A stretch of DNA of 64,000 nt from Angiostrongylus vasorum (lineage: Eukaryota; Nematoda; Chromadorea; Rhabditida; Metastrongylidae). Below are positions 33,425 to 45,690 of this stretch, one piece after another. The DNA is taken from the NCBI GenBank assembly GCA_018806985.1, contig JADANN010000417.1, positions 806,001 through 870,000 on the forward strand, in the 5' to 3' direction. The notes under the pieces are model-generated. The model did no database searches. It was not told the origin of the DNA and saw only the letters and a program-made list of their open reading frames with translations. The translations under genes and the position numbers were made by a program. The number at the start of each line of letters is the position of its first letter. Positions within the stretch are counted from its first letter, which is position 1.

Positions 33425-33610
33425 ATGAGTGACGGTGCTTCATTCGAGTGGTGCTCCACCGAAGAAGAATTGATTGGATAAGACGAAGATGCATCCACAT
33501 CGTAATGACGGAGTGCTGTGGACCATCGACTCACAATAGTGGTTCTGAAGAAGACGAACATGTTGAAACGTTAGCCGAATAAACAATTGGTGACAACCTC
33601 GTGTTGGCTT
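33425..33610 (+). mobile_element. Hammerhead-bearing short repeat (right arm, inner)
   Basis: Body followed by the motif at 33541-33577: GGTT, CTGAAGA, A, a weak stem II, GAAAC, GTT, AGCC. Stem I pairs with one G-U wobble. Core intact, unlike the mirror at 8961-8999. The end motif acctcgtgttggc follows. Confidence 0.7.
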
Positions 33611-34073
33611 ATCAGTGAAACAAAGTGCATCTTGATACATATCCATATAGTTTTCTGAAAGGTCTGAACTCTTGGTTTTCACACAATGTTGATTTCGCCA
33701 TAGGGCCAGACGTTCTCTCTGTACCTAATGCGAATCGACTCGACATCGAGCTTTGTTACTTTGGACCTGCTTTCGACACACATGTTTTTTAAAATGAGTA
33801 ATGTAAAATTTGACATGTAAGATCCGACTTATGTTGATCTCAATATATATGAAGGAGAAGAATGTCTTGTTTTCGGGTGAGAAGCAACGACTTTTAAAAA
33901 AATATGCGCTGATTTTGGACTAGCCTAAGCCAACTGTACTCATACCTGTAGCAAACCTCCAAGCCATCAACCCTCTGCCGAACTCCCGTATGAATGGAGC
34001 CAGTGATGGTATCTAGACAATAAAGCAAGTAGCAAAACTGCTGGAACTCGCATGTGAAAATAGGTTATTAAAA

Positions 34074-34381
34074 ACACAACCTTCTGAGATATTTGCAAAA
34101 CCACAGGTGCATACATAAGGTGGGAACGAACGCGCTGTTGTCCTTTCCGGGGAGTAACGCGTTCACCACCACACCATGTGGGTCCCTTCGTTTCGCCTGT
34201 CTCTCAGTTAGTTCTATCGATCAAAGCCATCAGCAATCACCCGTCTCAGACCAATCCCGTTGACGCACCTTAGGCACCTGTGGTCCAGAGTTTTGCAAAT
34301 ATCTCAGCAACGTTGTAGTTGTATTTCGCTTAGTACCCTGCCTTGAAAATTGTAGTAGGCAGAAAATAAAAGGTAAATCAT
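34074..34381 (-). mobile_element. Foldback element, right arm copy
   Basis: 308 bp flanked by ggttattaaaa (34063-34073 and 34382-34392). It mirrors 8147-8461, so the insertion predates the palindrome. Confidence 0.8.
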
Positions 34382-34934
34382 GGTTATTAAAACGTTTGTG
34401 TAAGCAAGGTATGAAGAGTAGTGGGTGATTGGAATGTTTGTCATTGTATTCACTTTCATATTTTTTTCACTAAGAGTATTTTAGTTTCCTTCAAGAGTAG
34501 GATCTTGTGGAAGGGCAGGAGTAGTTTTCATGTAAGAGGCCTGGACTAGGACCTTGTCGCTTGATAAGCCATTTCCCTTCGAAGATATGTGTCCAACAAA
34601 TGAAGACATAGAAGCATTATATACTGTTACAATTATTTCCGTCTCTGCCCTCGTACAAAAAACTGGTAATATTACTTGCAACTAAAGGATCACATTGATA
34701 TTTACGTGGCAAATGCTCCATGTATTTTTTTCGACATTAAAGAATAGTGGCAACTCATCTACAAATGAGATTCACTGATTGGTCAGCCGGCTGTCACAGT
34801 AGAGGCAATCTTCTCAAATTCTAAGCAAGGAGGATACCAATTACCAATGGCTTTGCGGTGTCGATTGTTCACGTTTGTGTCTTCCTAGCCTTTCCGTGAA
34901 AAAGCGCGTGCACTCTCCATGAAGGCCAACATTC

Positions 34935-35920
34935 TCATCCATTATTAGAAGAACAGTGGTGTAGTAGACTTTGCATCCCAGTAACCATGATGTAATCATT
35001 TCCTTCGTGCTGCTCTAGCGGGAACACGTCATTGTGCATTGTAAAACAGGAGTTTATTGAGATGTGATCTACGCTAGATGCTGGACTAACTGGTTTTTTT
35101 TGATGCAGTAATGGCCTGTATTCACTGGTAGTACGGGCACGAGCACATTCGGCAACATTCATTTCGCTCTCGCACAACAGCCATCGATGGTAGTAGTCTG
35201 TTTTTTTCCTCAAAAGGCCCGAATAAGCCGGCATTGCTCCACTGATTCCACCTGATTCGAACACAATTTTTGAGAAGGCGGCGATGATATCAACAAAACT
35301 GAAATTTGATAAAATTTTTTTATTCCGTGTAGATACCCTTCTCGATCCAATCAAGTAACTGCATTATTCACTGCGGAAAGGCAGTAAGCGACTTGGCGAC
35401 ATTATGCCTTGTTGAATGCGTTTACCTGTGGTTTTAGTTAGCTATCCGTGCTAAAGCTGTATCTCTGTGATGCAGTTCCAATAACATTCAATTAGTAGTC
35501 GCATAATGAACGGTTCCACTCTTTGCTCGACGAGCGCTGAGAGGGCTGCACTCTATTCGACGCCTTCAAATGCCTTTCCATAGTCGGTAGAAGTTAGGAC
35601 AAGACGCAGACAGTGCTTCCGACAGGCCTCCATGACCTGTAACACAAACTGGATGTAGTCCCTGCAGCAAGGTGCTTGGCCGAATCATCCTAGGCGCACT
35701 GGTTGTGCTAATCCAAGGTTTTTGATAGGTTGTGTAGAATAATCCTTGTGGGCACCTTTGTAGAGAGAACCAAGGAATGTGGGAAGGTGGTTGCGAAGAC
35801 CCTCATTCTTTTTGGGCTGCGTGAAAGTGTGCCAGGCCCTCCTCTGTTTCTGAATTTTTTTTCTGAAGGCAAGATGTCATACAGTTTGAGAGAAGTGCGT
35901 GCTAGTTGGAGCATGAGTTC
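34935..35920 (-). pseudogene. Decayed LINE reverse transcriptase, right arm copy
   Basis: Mirror of 6700-7560. The first part of RT is in 35708-35914, the A box region near 35.57-35.65 kb. A 139-residue frame at 34935-35354 reads through SFVDIIAAFSK (degraded FADD box) into sequence I cannot place. Inactive. Confidence 0.6.
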
Positions 35921-36254
35921 GAAGGAAGGAGCTATGCTATCGTAGGATCCCGGTGGAACCCTCTTCGTGTTTTATATTACACCTCGTAGTGCGGACGAAA
36001 GGAATCCGGGCGGCTTTTCCCCAGCGGTCATTTTGTGTTCCGAGACAGAGGTTGCAATAAGGAAAAGATTACTATATCATCAACTTAGTGTCATGGTGGG
36101 ATATTACGATAGTCCAATCTTCTACACTGTTCGAACCGACCGTCATTTAAGCTTGGCATTATTAATCAATTGGTTCTTGGATTATTAAGCCAAGCCAAAG
36201 AGGTATTGATTACTAATTCCGACGTTAAATGACGGTCAGATTGAAAAATGCTGA

Positions 36255-36530
36255 TTCGCTATGCTCTAGCTAACGCAATACCAACTGTTGAAGGATGCAA
36301 TACCCGCCGAAAGTAAATCATATTGGAGGTGGCAATCGGTCGACACCCGTCCTGTACAATAGGGCGGCGCTGAGTGAAGTTCTCCATTCTTGCGTTGCTT
36401 CCTCCACTAGATTTGACTCGATACGAGAACGAACACCCACATCGCGATAACGACCAGCTGTAGACCATCGCCTAAGTCAACGCAGCTCTTAAGAAGATGA
36501 AGACGTCGGAACGTTAGCGAATAAATCGTT
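36255..36530 (+). mobile_element. Hammerhead-bearing short repeat (right arm, outer)
   Basis: Mirror of 6040-6290. The motif at about 36483-36518 has two core changes (CTTAAGA; GGAAC instead of GAAAC), so it is predicted inactive. The end motif acctcgagctagc is present. Confidence 0.55.
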
Positions 36531-36779
36531 TCATCAACCTCGAGCTAGCGCTATAATGCTAGAATTCTCATCTTCGTTCATTAGTGCAGGTTAGCAGAAC
36601 ACTGTAGTCGCAGAGATCCTGACAGCTGTTCTTCAGACTTAATTGTTTTCAAGCTTCCAAATAATTCCTTTTCCGTTTACTATTGCAAATCGTCCTCCAA
36701 AGTCATCCACAGGTGGAATTTATTCTCCGCCTTGTTAAGTGATGAATAATAAAACTAAACTTCAGTCTCTTTTTTGTCG

Positions 36780-37000
36780 AGCAACTCCTTTGGTGTCTCC
36801 CAATGGGTTGCTGCCTCAAGGTGGCTGGGAGGTGTACAGCAGGGGGGTTTATGCCCTGGCAGGATACCCAAGGTAAGAAGGAGACTTGCTTTTCCATCAG
36901 GAAGCACAGCTTAGAGCAAACGAATACCAAGATCTACCACTGTCTTCGTATCAAACTCAAACTCAAACGCGTGGTAGCAGATTTTTCCGAATGCACAAGG
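36780..37000 (+). repeat. Dispersed repeat (mirror of 5.64-5.83 kb)
   Basis: Same family as 43720-43950 and 5640-5830. Of unknown nature. Confidence 0.45.
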
Positions 37001-37127
37001 ATGGCAGCTGTCTGCGTTGATATGCATCGTATTGTAATTGCCTTTAATAACCTTACAACTGCTGTTTTCCCTGTCCTTTTCTTGCTCCAAAAAGTCGAAT
37101 TTCGAAGGTCAGAAAGACGTTACTTAC

Positions 37128-37202
37128 CTTGGCAATCACTCCATAAACTAGAAATGATATTCCAAACCATATATTCGTATAGCCTGTTTTCTATCCGAGT
37201 CT
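37128..37202 (-). pseudogene. TM1-like receptor exon, frameshifted
   Basis: One base shorter than the 76-bp exons at 5376-5451 and 53406-53481, because a run of five T is four here. The reading frame is therefore broken; both splice sites are kept. Confidence 0.5.
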
Positions 37203-37499
37203 CTGTAAAACAATGGAAAATTCATAAATCAATTGCAAGTCAAAGCACTGGCCACGATTATAAGGCGAACTCCGTGACAACTTCAGATTTAGATGGTTCG
37301 AAAAACCGTCGTCAGTTCACCACAAATTCTAGCAGAACGATTTCGCCAGTTGAATCGTCTTCGAAAAGTCGATCAGTTAGCGGATCCCTGTCGTCCTGCG
37401 TGGATTCAGCAACAAATCTCTCCTTGCCCCGTCCCGCAAGAGCCCAGAACCGTAACTAACTGTGTTGCATATGAATATTTTAGGTTATGTACGAGTTTT

Positions 37500-38540
37500 C
37501 GACTCTTGCTATGATCGTTGAGATATACTTTTCTCTAGGAAAAACGAAGGAATTCTTGTCGTCGTACTGGTCACTCCTGCCTTGGGTAAGCTTTAGTTGC
37601 AAAGTTGCAATCCTGGAGGCAACTACTTAGAGAAAGCCTTGAGAAAGTTGTGGAATGGCTATCGCCGGGCTCGAGATAGAACTATGCTTAAACCTATTTT
37701 TATCACACCAATAAAGGGAGAAGAACACGGAATCCAATGTCGGCTTTAAACCCAACACCACCTCCATGGATTACAATTTCAAGAGAAAGCAATTACATGA
37801 GGTTTTAAACCAATATGTGAAAGAGGAACACCAATGTGTGTGAGCTTGTACTACTTCGTATTTGATTAACGAGAATGATACTTTCGATCAGAAGGAAGTA
37901 CAACATGTAATGTCGAAAAATGTAAGTGCTATAGGGTTTGAAAAACAGCACTAGATGAAAGTTCTTGGTCACGTGAGAACAACAGCGAGAGCAATGCAGT
38001 TCATCTACTTGCAGTCGTAGTCTGGTATGCTCTCAACGTCACTGTTGGCACGTATCAACCAGTCCATTACTGAACAGTGCCAGAACCTTAAATGGAAAAA
38101 ATTATGTGAAAGAGCTTGGGAAAAAATGCAATGTTTTGGAAACCATAAGAGAAAACAATAAGCATAGCAAGAACTCATGATGAAGCGTAGGCACGCCTCC
38201 AATGACCCAACTGGGTACACGCCCACTTTTGAAGAAAGCAGGGTTAATGGTCAGTTCGATCGTCTAATAAAGCATAAGAATTGTAACTTTCTCAGATGCA
38301 ACCACATTAATCGAGGCCTTAGTTTTGCTATCTCTCAGCCATGTTTTCACACCACTGGTTCTGGCAACAGTCATCCTTCAGTGGGAATGGTTAGTGTGAA
38401 GGATAGCAGGTGTCTGTCGTGGGGAACAAACGCAGCGTCATTGAAGTTATATTTTGCAATATACCCAGCCATTAAAAAGAGTATGCAGTAAATAATAAGT
38501 TAAAATTGTGATTATAACTACAGCCTCAGTTTAACTGGGT
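37500..38540. other. Duplicated segment without a confident gene
   Basis: Aligns with about 53.75-54.70 kb. The minus strand at about 38290-38385 keeps an exon-like frame (TWLRDSKTKASINVVASEK), matching TWFKDNKTKASNDVVASEK at 54.56-54.63 kb. Otherwise nothing recognisable. Confidence 0.4.
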
Positions 38541-38544
38541 TCCT

Positions 38545-38800
38545 TGCCGATTTGAGCTCCTCAGATTAATCCCGCTGATGGGTGATTACTAATGACAGAG
38601 ATCGATAGACCTAGCTGAGAGACAGGCGAAACGAAGCACCCACATGGTGTGGTAGTGAGCGCGTTGCTCCCCCGGAAAGGGACAATAGCGCGTTCGCTCC
38701 TTACTGCAGACATCTGCGGTCAGGACTTTGCCAATATCTCAGTATCAGTGGAGTTATATATCGAAAAACCATTGTAATCTACATGTTTTCTTTTGCCAAA
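38545..38800 (+). mobile_element. Diverged foldback element
   Basis: Central part (gagagacaggcgaaacgaag, then acaatagcgcgttcg) and the right inverted repeat (ttgccaatatctcag) are clear; the left inverted repeat is degraded. Ends are approximate. Confidence 0.6.
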
Positions 38801-38872
38801 AAAGCAGGTGTGAGCATATGTCAGGATTTCTGACTTCCTTGTCTATGTTATCCCTAATGTCCTTCCCTATGA

Positions 38873-39285
38873 GGCGAGTATAGCACAGTAGTTAGAGGTG
38901 CTCTGCAATAAACACGTGCTCGCAGGCTCGACTGCGCAACCATCTTATCAAGTGAACCTAAGGAAATTGTTACCAGACATTTCTTAGGTATCAGCACTGG
39001 GGCGCGTGTAGGATAGCGGTTGGAGGCGCCCTGCAATACACATAGGTTCAGTTCGGCTTTCCAAGCTCACCAGACTTTTCAACATTCCGGTGTCAGTAGT
39101 TTGGTGACAGAGCGGTTTGGGAGGATAGCAGCCTGGTCTTGATGCATCGGTACACCATCGTAAGTTATTTTTATACTCCAAATACGCTTTCAGTGACTTC
39201 AAACGATGCTTGATGAACTCGATACGGGCATCTTTCAGGAGTTAATCAACGCCAAACGCTTTGACATTTTATCAATCATGATTTT
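38873..39285 (+). mobile_element. Dimeric SINE, right arm copy
   Basis: Left monomer 38873-39000 (atagcacagtagttagaggt), right monomer 39001-39285 (aggatagcggttggaggcgc). It mirrors 4685-4985, where the left monomer is cut short. Confidence 0.75.
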
Positions 39286-39444
39286 TTATGATCACGAGAT
39301 GGGTGCTGTTGAGCATAATCGTTTCTCATGAACACGAAACGCTGATTCTTCTTTAGATGTGGACGGATCCTCTTCAATTCGTATTGTATCTTCCCTGTTA
39401 GATCATTCTAACACAAAGCTGTTGTAAAGGACAAAGGATAATGC

Positions 39445-39545
39445 TCTCAGCGTTGATCAAGGGGGAAGCATTGGTTAACCTGGGGCCCTGGGATTGGTCC
39501 TATTCGGTGCCTCCGACCACTGCGCCACTTGCACTCCTATTTTCT
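39445..39545 (-). mobile_element. Internally deleted SINE, right arm copy
   Basis: Mirror of 4351-4520. The A box is on the minus strand (gtggcgcagtggtcggagg) and the 3' end (gatcaacgctgagagc) is joined close to the head. Confidence 0.65.
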
Positions 39546-39999
39546 GGGTTTTTACAAGGTACGAAAAAAAGTAGAAGAGAACGATATGACTAGTAAGTCA
39601 AAGATAGTCAAGCTCCAAGCTATCCACTTTTACTGCAAAACTCATGAAGAACCATGCCATACTAAGTAAGTACGCCATAACAATGATTATGCCTTTATCG
39701 AATGATGAAACTCTGTTGTTGAAACTTTTTTTTAACTCTATCATAAACTTGCCTGTGAAGTAGCACATCTTGGATGTACAACTTCCCATGAAGATTTCTA
39801 TCTTAACTTTGATTGAGCAGCTCCCTTAGCTGCATAATTTTTCACTGTGAATCAGGCTTATGCGAAATCCGCTCTCCAATCATGGTTGAAGTCTTCTTTT
39901 TCAGACTTTCTTGTCCTTTATTTTTTTCTTGGTGCTGTTGCAAATGAAAGCAGCTGCGCTTGTTCTCGTCCGAGAATGCCTTTATGATCGTTCGTGTAC

Positions 40000-40960
40000 C
40001 TCAGAAAATTGGATAATCTTTTCCTGAGACGGAGATTGCATGAATTCGGATTCAATAAACTTGAACTCAGGCATAATCTCGTCTAATCTAAAAAATCTAA
40101 ATAATTTAGCCACAATCTAATCAATAATAATATCATGATTAATGGGACAATTAGTATCAGTCATGTCAGTAACCATGATAATCTAATCTAGTCTTAATCT
40201 CATGCGGTGAAGACATTGGCGAGACGAATAGACCACCATGCGTCTGTATCAAGACGGGAAATTTAGAATTCGGCAAAGTACTTCTCTGGTTGCTCATAGG
40301 GTGCAAAAAGCACAACGACGATGATTTTGAAGTGACTGTTAGGATCATAGTTCAGAAATAAAGAACAGCAACTCGCAAGACTTTGAAATAGTTTGGATAA
40401 ATTTCAAAAGCCCAAAGATGAACCAAGGGCGGATAGCACAGTGGCAGTGATGCCGGTTATCATGAGCACGGTGCTGGTTCGGTTCCGCTCTGAGCTCATC
40501 AAGCCTGTGATCCCTCGTGGTTGGGAAATTGGTACCGAATTTGTCAGGGGAAAAATTACTCTCTTCAATCCAATCGGAAACGCTCTAATCCGACTATTTC
40601 AGCACTCCAGTGAAAATCGACTTAGCCATCATTCTATGCTACTGAGGATGAAATGAGCATCCTCAAACAGTGGCCGAAGCAACTCTTAAAAGTCGGAAGA
40701 CCTTAGTGGATGATGGATGCGAGGAAACGAATCGAATGTGAGAAGCGAAGAAGAAGGAGAAAAATAAGAAGAGAAAGATGAATTGTAAAGTCGAAAGCCT
40801 CACTATCACACGTGAGCTGACGCCATTTTTTGAAATTGATTTCTTTACCTATGTGGGTTTCACTGCTCACCCTACGTGAAGAACATGTGGGTGACGTGAC
40901 ACATGGCAAAACGGTGAGTAGTTTTTAAACAAAGTGGCGTTCAGTTATATATTAGGTCTT
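40000..40960 (+). pseudogene. Penelope-like element 3' fragment with inserts
   Basis: Decayed GIY-YIG end in pieces: 40.00-40.08 kb, then an AT-rich insert of aatcta-like units to about 40.20 kb, then gtgcaaaaagcacaacgac and the FWIN-type end at about 40.39-40.42 kb. The 3' flank resumes at 40.80-40.92 kb with cctcactatcacacgtgag and a gaacatgtgggtgacg block, as at 11.93-12.02 kb. A SINE-like unit and the gatggatgc repeat lie between. Confidence 0.6.
40425..40560 (+). mobile_element. Diverged tRNA-like SINE head
   Basis: ggatagcacagtggcagtga (A box) and ggttcggttccgc (B box) are followed by a body with gggaaattggtaccgaattt that resembles the SINE body. Older or different subfamily. Confidence 0.5.
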
Positions 40961-41344
40961 CGTTAGTGCTGTAAATCATATGGGTATCATTACATAAAGA
41001 GGTGTAGCGTATTAGAATCAAGCTCCAGTTTTCCTTCCTCTTCAAGCAACATTCCTCGATGCCGACGATGTGATCCGAATTTCTTGGCGTGAAAAATGCT
41101 TGTTGTGTGAAATGCGTGTTTTGCTTAACCTGAAACTGCCGCGAACACAGAAATAGATATTTTAATGCTACTGGAAACAATTTACACCTGCTTAGGTAAA
41201 ATAAGCCTATTACATTGAAGTAAAAGAAGTTTTCATGAAATCGCAGACAAAACTAGTAGGAAATAGGAAATGGAAAGGATTGACCATGACAATATTCCCA
41301 ATACACAATCAGTGATGAAAAAGGATAAGTTCTGACCGAACTTC

Positions 41345-44300
41345 TTAGCCTTCAGTGCCTGGAGTCTTCGATGTGTTTCTGGTCCAGGGTGCCACAGCAT
41401 GGTGTCGCTGATAAATTCTCAGCATTTTAAGAACATCACGTTGAATGGTCTTATTCAAGAGAAGATATACGAATGCCGGAAATCCTGAAACAGCAAGTAA
41501 CGATATTTCTATTGGCGGAATCGGTAAGCTAAAGATTTCGATTTCACTCCACAAAGTGCTTTGAAACATGAAGCCAATCCTACTAATAGGGGCATATGGT
41601 GTTACCATGACCGAGTTGCCAACCCATGTGACCGACTACGACGAACGAAGGTGGGGTGTAGAAGAACTGCATGTAGACGTAAACCAGTGACGCCACTAGA
41701 TACGCCAGGCAAATTAATGATGATTGAATAAAGAACTGGAATAAGAGTTTGAAAGCAGACAGTCATTAACAGCTTCCTCATAGCAAGCACAATGTAGAAT
41801 GTGTTCTCCCAGTAGCGTGTTTTACATTTAACTTTTACTGTGTTCAAACTTGGGGCAAAAAGATTTCTGTTCATTTTCAGTTTCCTTAACCAAAAATCTA
41901 ATGTGAAGAGGTAAGGTTAGTCAGAGTACGTTTTACAATGATCTTCTTCTCACTAGTGTTTCTTCTCCTTAAGTCATTTCATTCGCTTAACAACTTTTCT
42001 TCTCAAGTCATCTGTCCCTCTCATTCTTCTTAGCTTTTTTTTGAAGAAGGAATCTTCGAAAAACCGCACTCACCGATTTTTGTGCCCATGATAATCCGTT
42101 GCTTATTTCCATATCACGTAAGAGTTCTTTAGAGTAAACTACGTATATCAGGGTGGTCACCACAACAACGAGAAGATTGTTGACTGTATACGGGTAGTTG
42201 TAGTACTGAAAAAAGAAACAAAACCCCCTCAAGATTCTATTTATGCTTTTAAATTCATTCATATTCGCTGTTTCTTTTTTTGGAAACGTATTTTTCCAAA
42301 ACATCAGCAAATTAGTTCAGCCATCAGCAGCTCTTACTTCTTAATTATGTTTCGTTCTAGTATTACTAAATTTGCTTTCTAACGCAATAGGAAGAGTAAA
42401 AAGAATCACAACCAACTTCCCAGACGTCTAACTGTCTTCTAGCCTACTTTTTCTCACCGTTGCATAATTTCAGTGTTTGTTAAAAAGATTTTCTTTTAGG
42501 CAACAACCTTTCCACATACTTTTTCAATGTCGGCGTGCGGTGCAAAAGTTATAAAAAACCAAGCCATATGATCCGAATTGAATAAAAGAGGTGGTGTGTA
42601 AAGTGTGAAGTATACGCAGTAGATGAATGGAATCAGAAGGACCAGATACGTACGCTTGTTTCCGAATATCTGAATGAAATGAACATCATACATGAAAAAG
42701 AGGAGAGTCCGGTGGACGCACAATGCATGAGCAAACTTTGTTGATGATTATATTTATTTGTACAATAAACAAGCAAGACAACGGTTATCTGAGTCAGAAA
42801 ACCTGCATGTCGCCAAAGGGCCTAGGACTATGCCATTGCTTAGGTGTCTAGCCCTGTGTCGTGTAATATTTTTCCACACTCCCTTCACAAGTGAACTCTA
42901 TAGGAGTTATTTTGATGTCGCTGTTTAAGGCAGTTTGACCTCCATACGTTTTATTTGGTTTCCGATGTTTATCTTAGCACATAAAACTGTTTTTTCTGTA
43001 CTTCTTGAAGCCAACGAATAGCTGTATTAAACAGATGTTCTGTTGAGTCTTGGCCTATAAAAGCACTACTCCGCAGCTAGAAATCCACAAGAAAACCGTC
43101 TTCCATCCGAACTCGCTGACCAGAGCCTCAAGTGGTAATCGCTTTTTATTTCAGTTATAGTTGATGTATTGTTAGCTGTTTTACTTGTTACTTAAGTCAT
43201 ATTATTGTGTAGAGTGTGCGGGTATGAAAAAGGGTGAAATAGAGACGCATAAGTTGCAAATATTTCTAAATGCTAACAGTAATGTGTTAGTGTGATGGAC
43301 CACAGTAACATGTCGCAAATAGCAGCATAAATATCATCCATACCCATAGAAGGGGCGCGTGTGGCGCAGTGGCTGCAGGTGCCACTGCGAAATACGCGTG
43401 GAATCGATCCCTGTACCCATGGCCCACTAAGTCTTCCATCCCTCCGGGGTCGGTAAATTGGTACCAGACTTGTCTGCGAGGATAGCAGCACTGGCTCGAT
43501 ACACCGGTAGGCTGCCGCGAGTCATTGTAAAGGCCAGATATGCATTCAGTCACCTCTAACGATACTTGATGAAGTCGAATGCATGGCGCATTCCTCAAGG
43601 ATTGATCAACGCTGAGAGCTTTACCCCTTTATCCTTTTACCCATAGAACGATAGAGCGAAGTTTCTTCTAAAAGCGTGTCTATAACGTACCAAGTCCCAT
43701 GCTTTGCAAAAATAATATTGCTTATTGTCTCCCAACGATTTACCGCCTCATTCTGGCTGGGAGGTATTTCAGGGTGTCGGGTTGCAATGTACAGCGGGGG
43801 GTTCATCGCTCAGTAGAGCTACTCAAGAAGAGAAGGAGTCCGACATTTCCATCCGGAAGAGTAGCTAACGGCAAAGCATTATTAGGAATCACCATCGTTC
43901 TGGTATCAAAATAGTCGCATGATGGCAAATCTGCTCTGACCCACAACTGAGCGACTGACCTCGGGAACCCACAATGGTTAAGCCAGTAAATCTGCGGAGA
44001 GTAGTAATTATGTTGTGTCCTCCATAACCACTGCCGACGAGTCATCCAAGTACCCAAGTATATAAGTTATTGTTGAAAACCCGTAAATCCGCCAGGGCTA
44101 GAAGTAGAGCTTCATCCATTGCTGCAGAAAGGTAAAATTAGGCGTAGTAGGGAGAGGAGAGTGTTAAAAAAAAATTACACTCAGTGCTACCACTGTCTGA
44201 AAATGCTGTACGAAAAAATATCAAAAATCGTGAAGGGATAGGAAGAAAGCTTTCGATGTTGATCAATCTTTCGAGATGAGGTTCGCATTCTGCAATAATA

Positions 44301-45224
44301 CCACCTAATTGAATACGTATATGGCCCACACAGTGGGCTTTCCGTCGTATCAAATGAGTGTTTGTGCCCTTATAGACAAGTCTGAAACCAGTTGTCCGAC
44401 CCCGTAGGAATGAGTGCATAGTTAGGCTCCAGGTGGTCGAACAACCATTTGGCAGAGCACCTCTAAAGATTGCTGAACACGGTTTTGACAAAATGAGAAA
44501 TAATATTGATGCAAAATCCTGGAAGTCTCGTAGATGATAAATAAATTTCCGTAGTAGCGAACCGTTTGCTTTAACTGTTTATTTGACAGGTCCAGAAGCC
44601 GATTGATAGCTAAGAGTAAGCAGTTCAAGCATGCGCCGCACCACAGACCTGCAAAAGAAGAGAAATCGGAAAGACCTCTCCTTCGAAACCATTTTTTCAA
44701 CTCCCAGGAATGCAGGAATTCATGAAACGAGGTCCGACATGACATAGAATGGAAATTCTCCTTTTCTTGTGTATGAATTAACTTGAAATAAAAACTCAAC
44801 TAATCTGTGCTTAACTGTTCTAGTTTCTCATTCCTTATGCCATTACACTGTTAAATAACTCGGTATTGAGTGAAAAAAATCTTATGAAGCTGCTCTTCGA
44901 TGCTATACTAATCCTTCAATTCTGTTTCTGAATACTGGTTAAGTCGATTCTATTTGGAGACGTGGAATAGCTGGGCTAGATCATATCATTTAGTGTGGGA
45001 AACTGAATTGTTCTCCGACAACTCAGGTAGCAATTTCCCGATTTCTTTATTTCCTATTAGTTTGCCTAATTTTTTTTCGACGATTTACTGGGCAGAAAAC
45101 ATACCGAGGCCAACGGAACCGGCGATAAATATCAATTTCGGAGAGTGACAGTAGTTAGCTCCAATAATCCAGAAATAACCAGTCAACAATGAATTCACCG
45201 AAAGAGCAGCCATGTCGTTAACAC
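41345..45224 (-). CDS. Serpentine chemoreceptor of the Srt family (first exon not found)
   Basis: Six exons join in phase: 45105-45224, 44563-44648, 42520-42669, 42074-42205, 41606-41735 and 41345-41484. They total 758 bases, about 251 residues. Blocks in order are NDMAALSVNSLLTGYFWIIG and ANYCHSPKLIFIAGSVGLGL (TM2 to TM3), then WCGACLNCLLLAINRLLDL (TM3). Next are IFGNKRTYLVLLIPFIYCVY (TM4), YYNYPYTVNNLLVVVVTTLI (TM5), VASLVYVYMQFFYTPPSF (TM6) and GWQLGHGFPAFVYLLLNKTI (TM7), then a basic tail ending GTEG. The YVYMQFF, WQ-HG-PA and LNKTI pattern is, to my knowledge, typical of nematode Srt receptors, expected in the ciliary membrane of chemosensory neurons. All introns are GT-AG; the donor after exon 2 (gttcgc) is weak. 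The TM1 exon is missing here; a candidate lies at 53406-53481, beyond an RTE insertion, but at least one linking exon is not found. Confidence 0.8.
43352..43637 (+). mobile_element. tRNA-derived SINE with target-site duplication, in an Srt intron
   Basis: 286 bp flanked by tacccatagaa (43341-43351 and 43638-43648). Head gtgtggcgcagtggctgcag and ggaatcgatccc. It lies antisense within the intron between the TM3 and TM4 exons of the Srt gene. Young-looking. Confidence 0.85.
43720..43950 (+). repeat. Dispersed repeat, diverged third copy
   Basis: Related to 36780-37000 (ctggctgggaggta, then atttccatccggaag). Located in the Srt intron. Confidence 0.4.
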
Positions 45225-45402
45225 CTTTGGAAAAGTACTTAGTATTTGGTTCTAATGATGTTCCACAACAAAAAAACTTAACAGATACAAAACGTTGTAA
45301 AAACTGACAATGTTAAAGGGCAAAATCCATTTCAGCAATAACTCTACTGAGACACGCCGCCTCAGCCGATCTTCTTAAGTACTTTAACTATAAATCTACT
45401 AT

Positions 45403-45575
45403 CAAATGTCACCTGTGTCCACATGTAGTTCCATTGATTGTCGAGTGACTAGAGCGGGCGTCAGTAAATCTTCCATTTTTCTCCGTCGCATGCAAGAGTA
45501 GCATAAGGGGGCTCTGCTCGCTCCAAGGACTCGATGAGCATCATACTTCCTTGGATCTTCGAAGCGAATCCAGTT
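45403..45575 (-). pseudogene. 5'-truncated RTE 3' end
   Basis: Only the last part of the RTE C-terminal region (minus strand: DDPRKYDAHRVL-like, then the cgctctagtcactcg 3' end). It stands in tandem with a longer RTE at 45690-48500 and is separated from it by half a foldback element. Severe 5' truncation is typical of LINE insertion. Confidence 0.65.
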
Positions 45576-45589
45576 TTGATTTTGAAAGC

Positions 45590-45690
45590 ACAATAGCGCG
45601 TTCGTTCCCCACCGTAGACACCTACGGTCCGGAGTTTTGCAAATACCTCATCTTTATCAACGTTGTGTTTCTGAAATATACCCTGCCATT
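45590..45690 (+). mobile_element. Half of a foldback element
   Basis: Starts within the element (caatagcgcgttcgttcccc), keeps the right inverted repeat gagttttgcaaatacctcat and the tail, and is wedged between two RTE pieces. Confidence 0.6.

Larger units (their letters stand above)
23538..39971 (-). repeat. Right arm of a giant inverted repeat
   Basis: This is the reverse-complement partner of 3836-20957 and is about 0.7 kb shorter. The difference comes largely from internal deletions in its Penelope-like and RTE copies and from lacking the 269-bp hammerhead-bearing insertion of the left arm. Substitutions run from a few percent in the secreted-protein exons to roughly 15% near the spacer. 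Such heterogeneity suggests an old duplication with possible gene conversion rather than a recent one. Confidence 0.93.
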
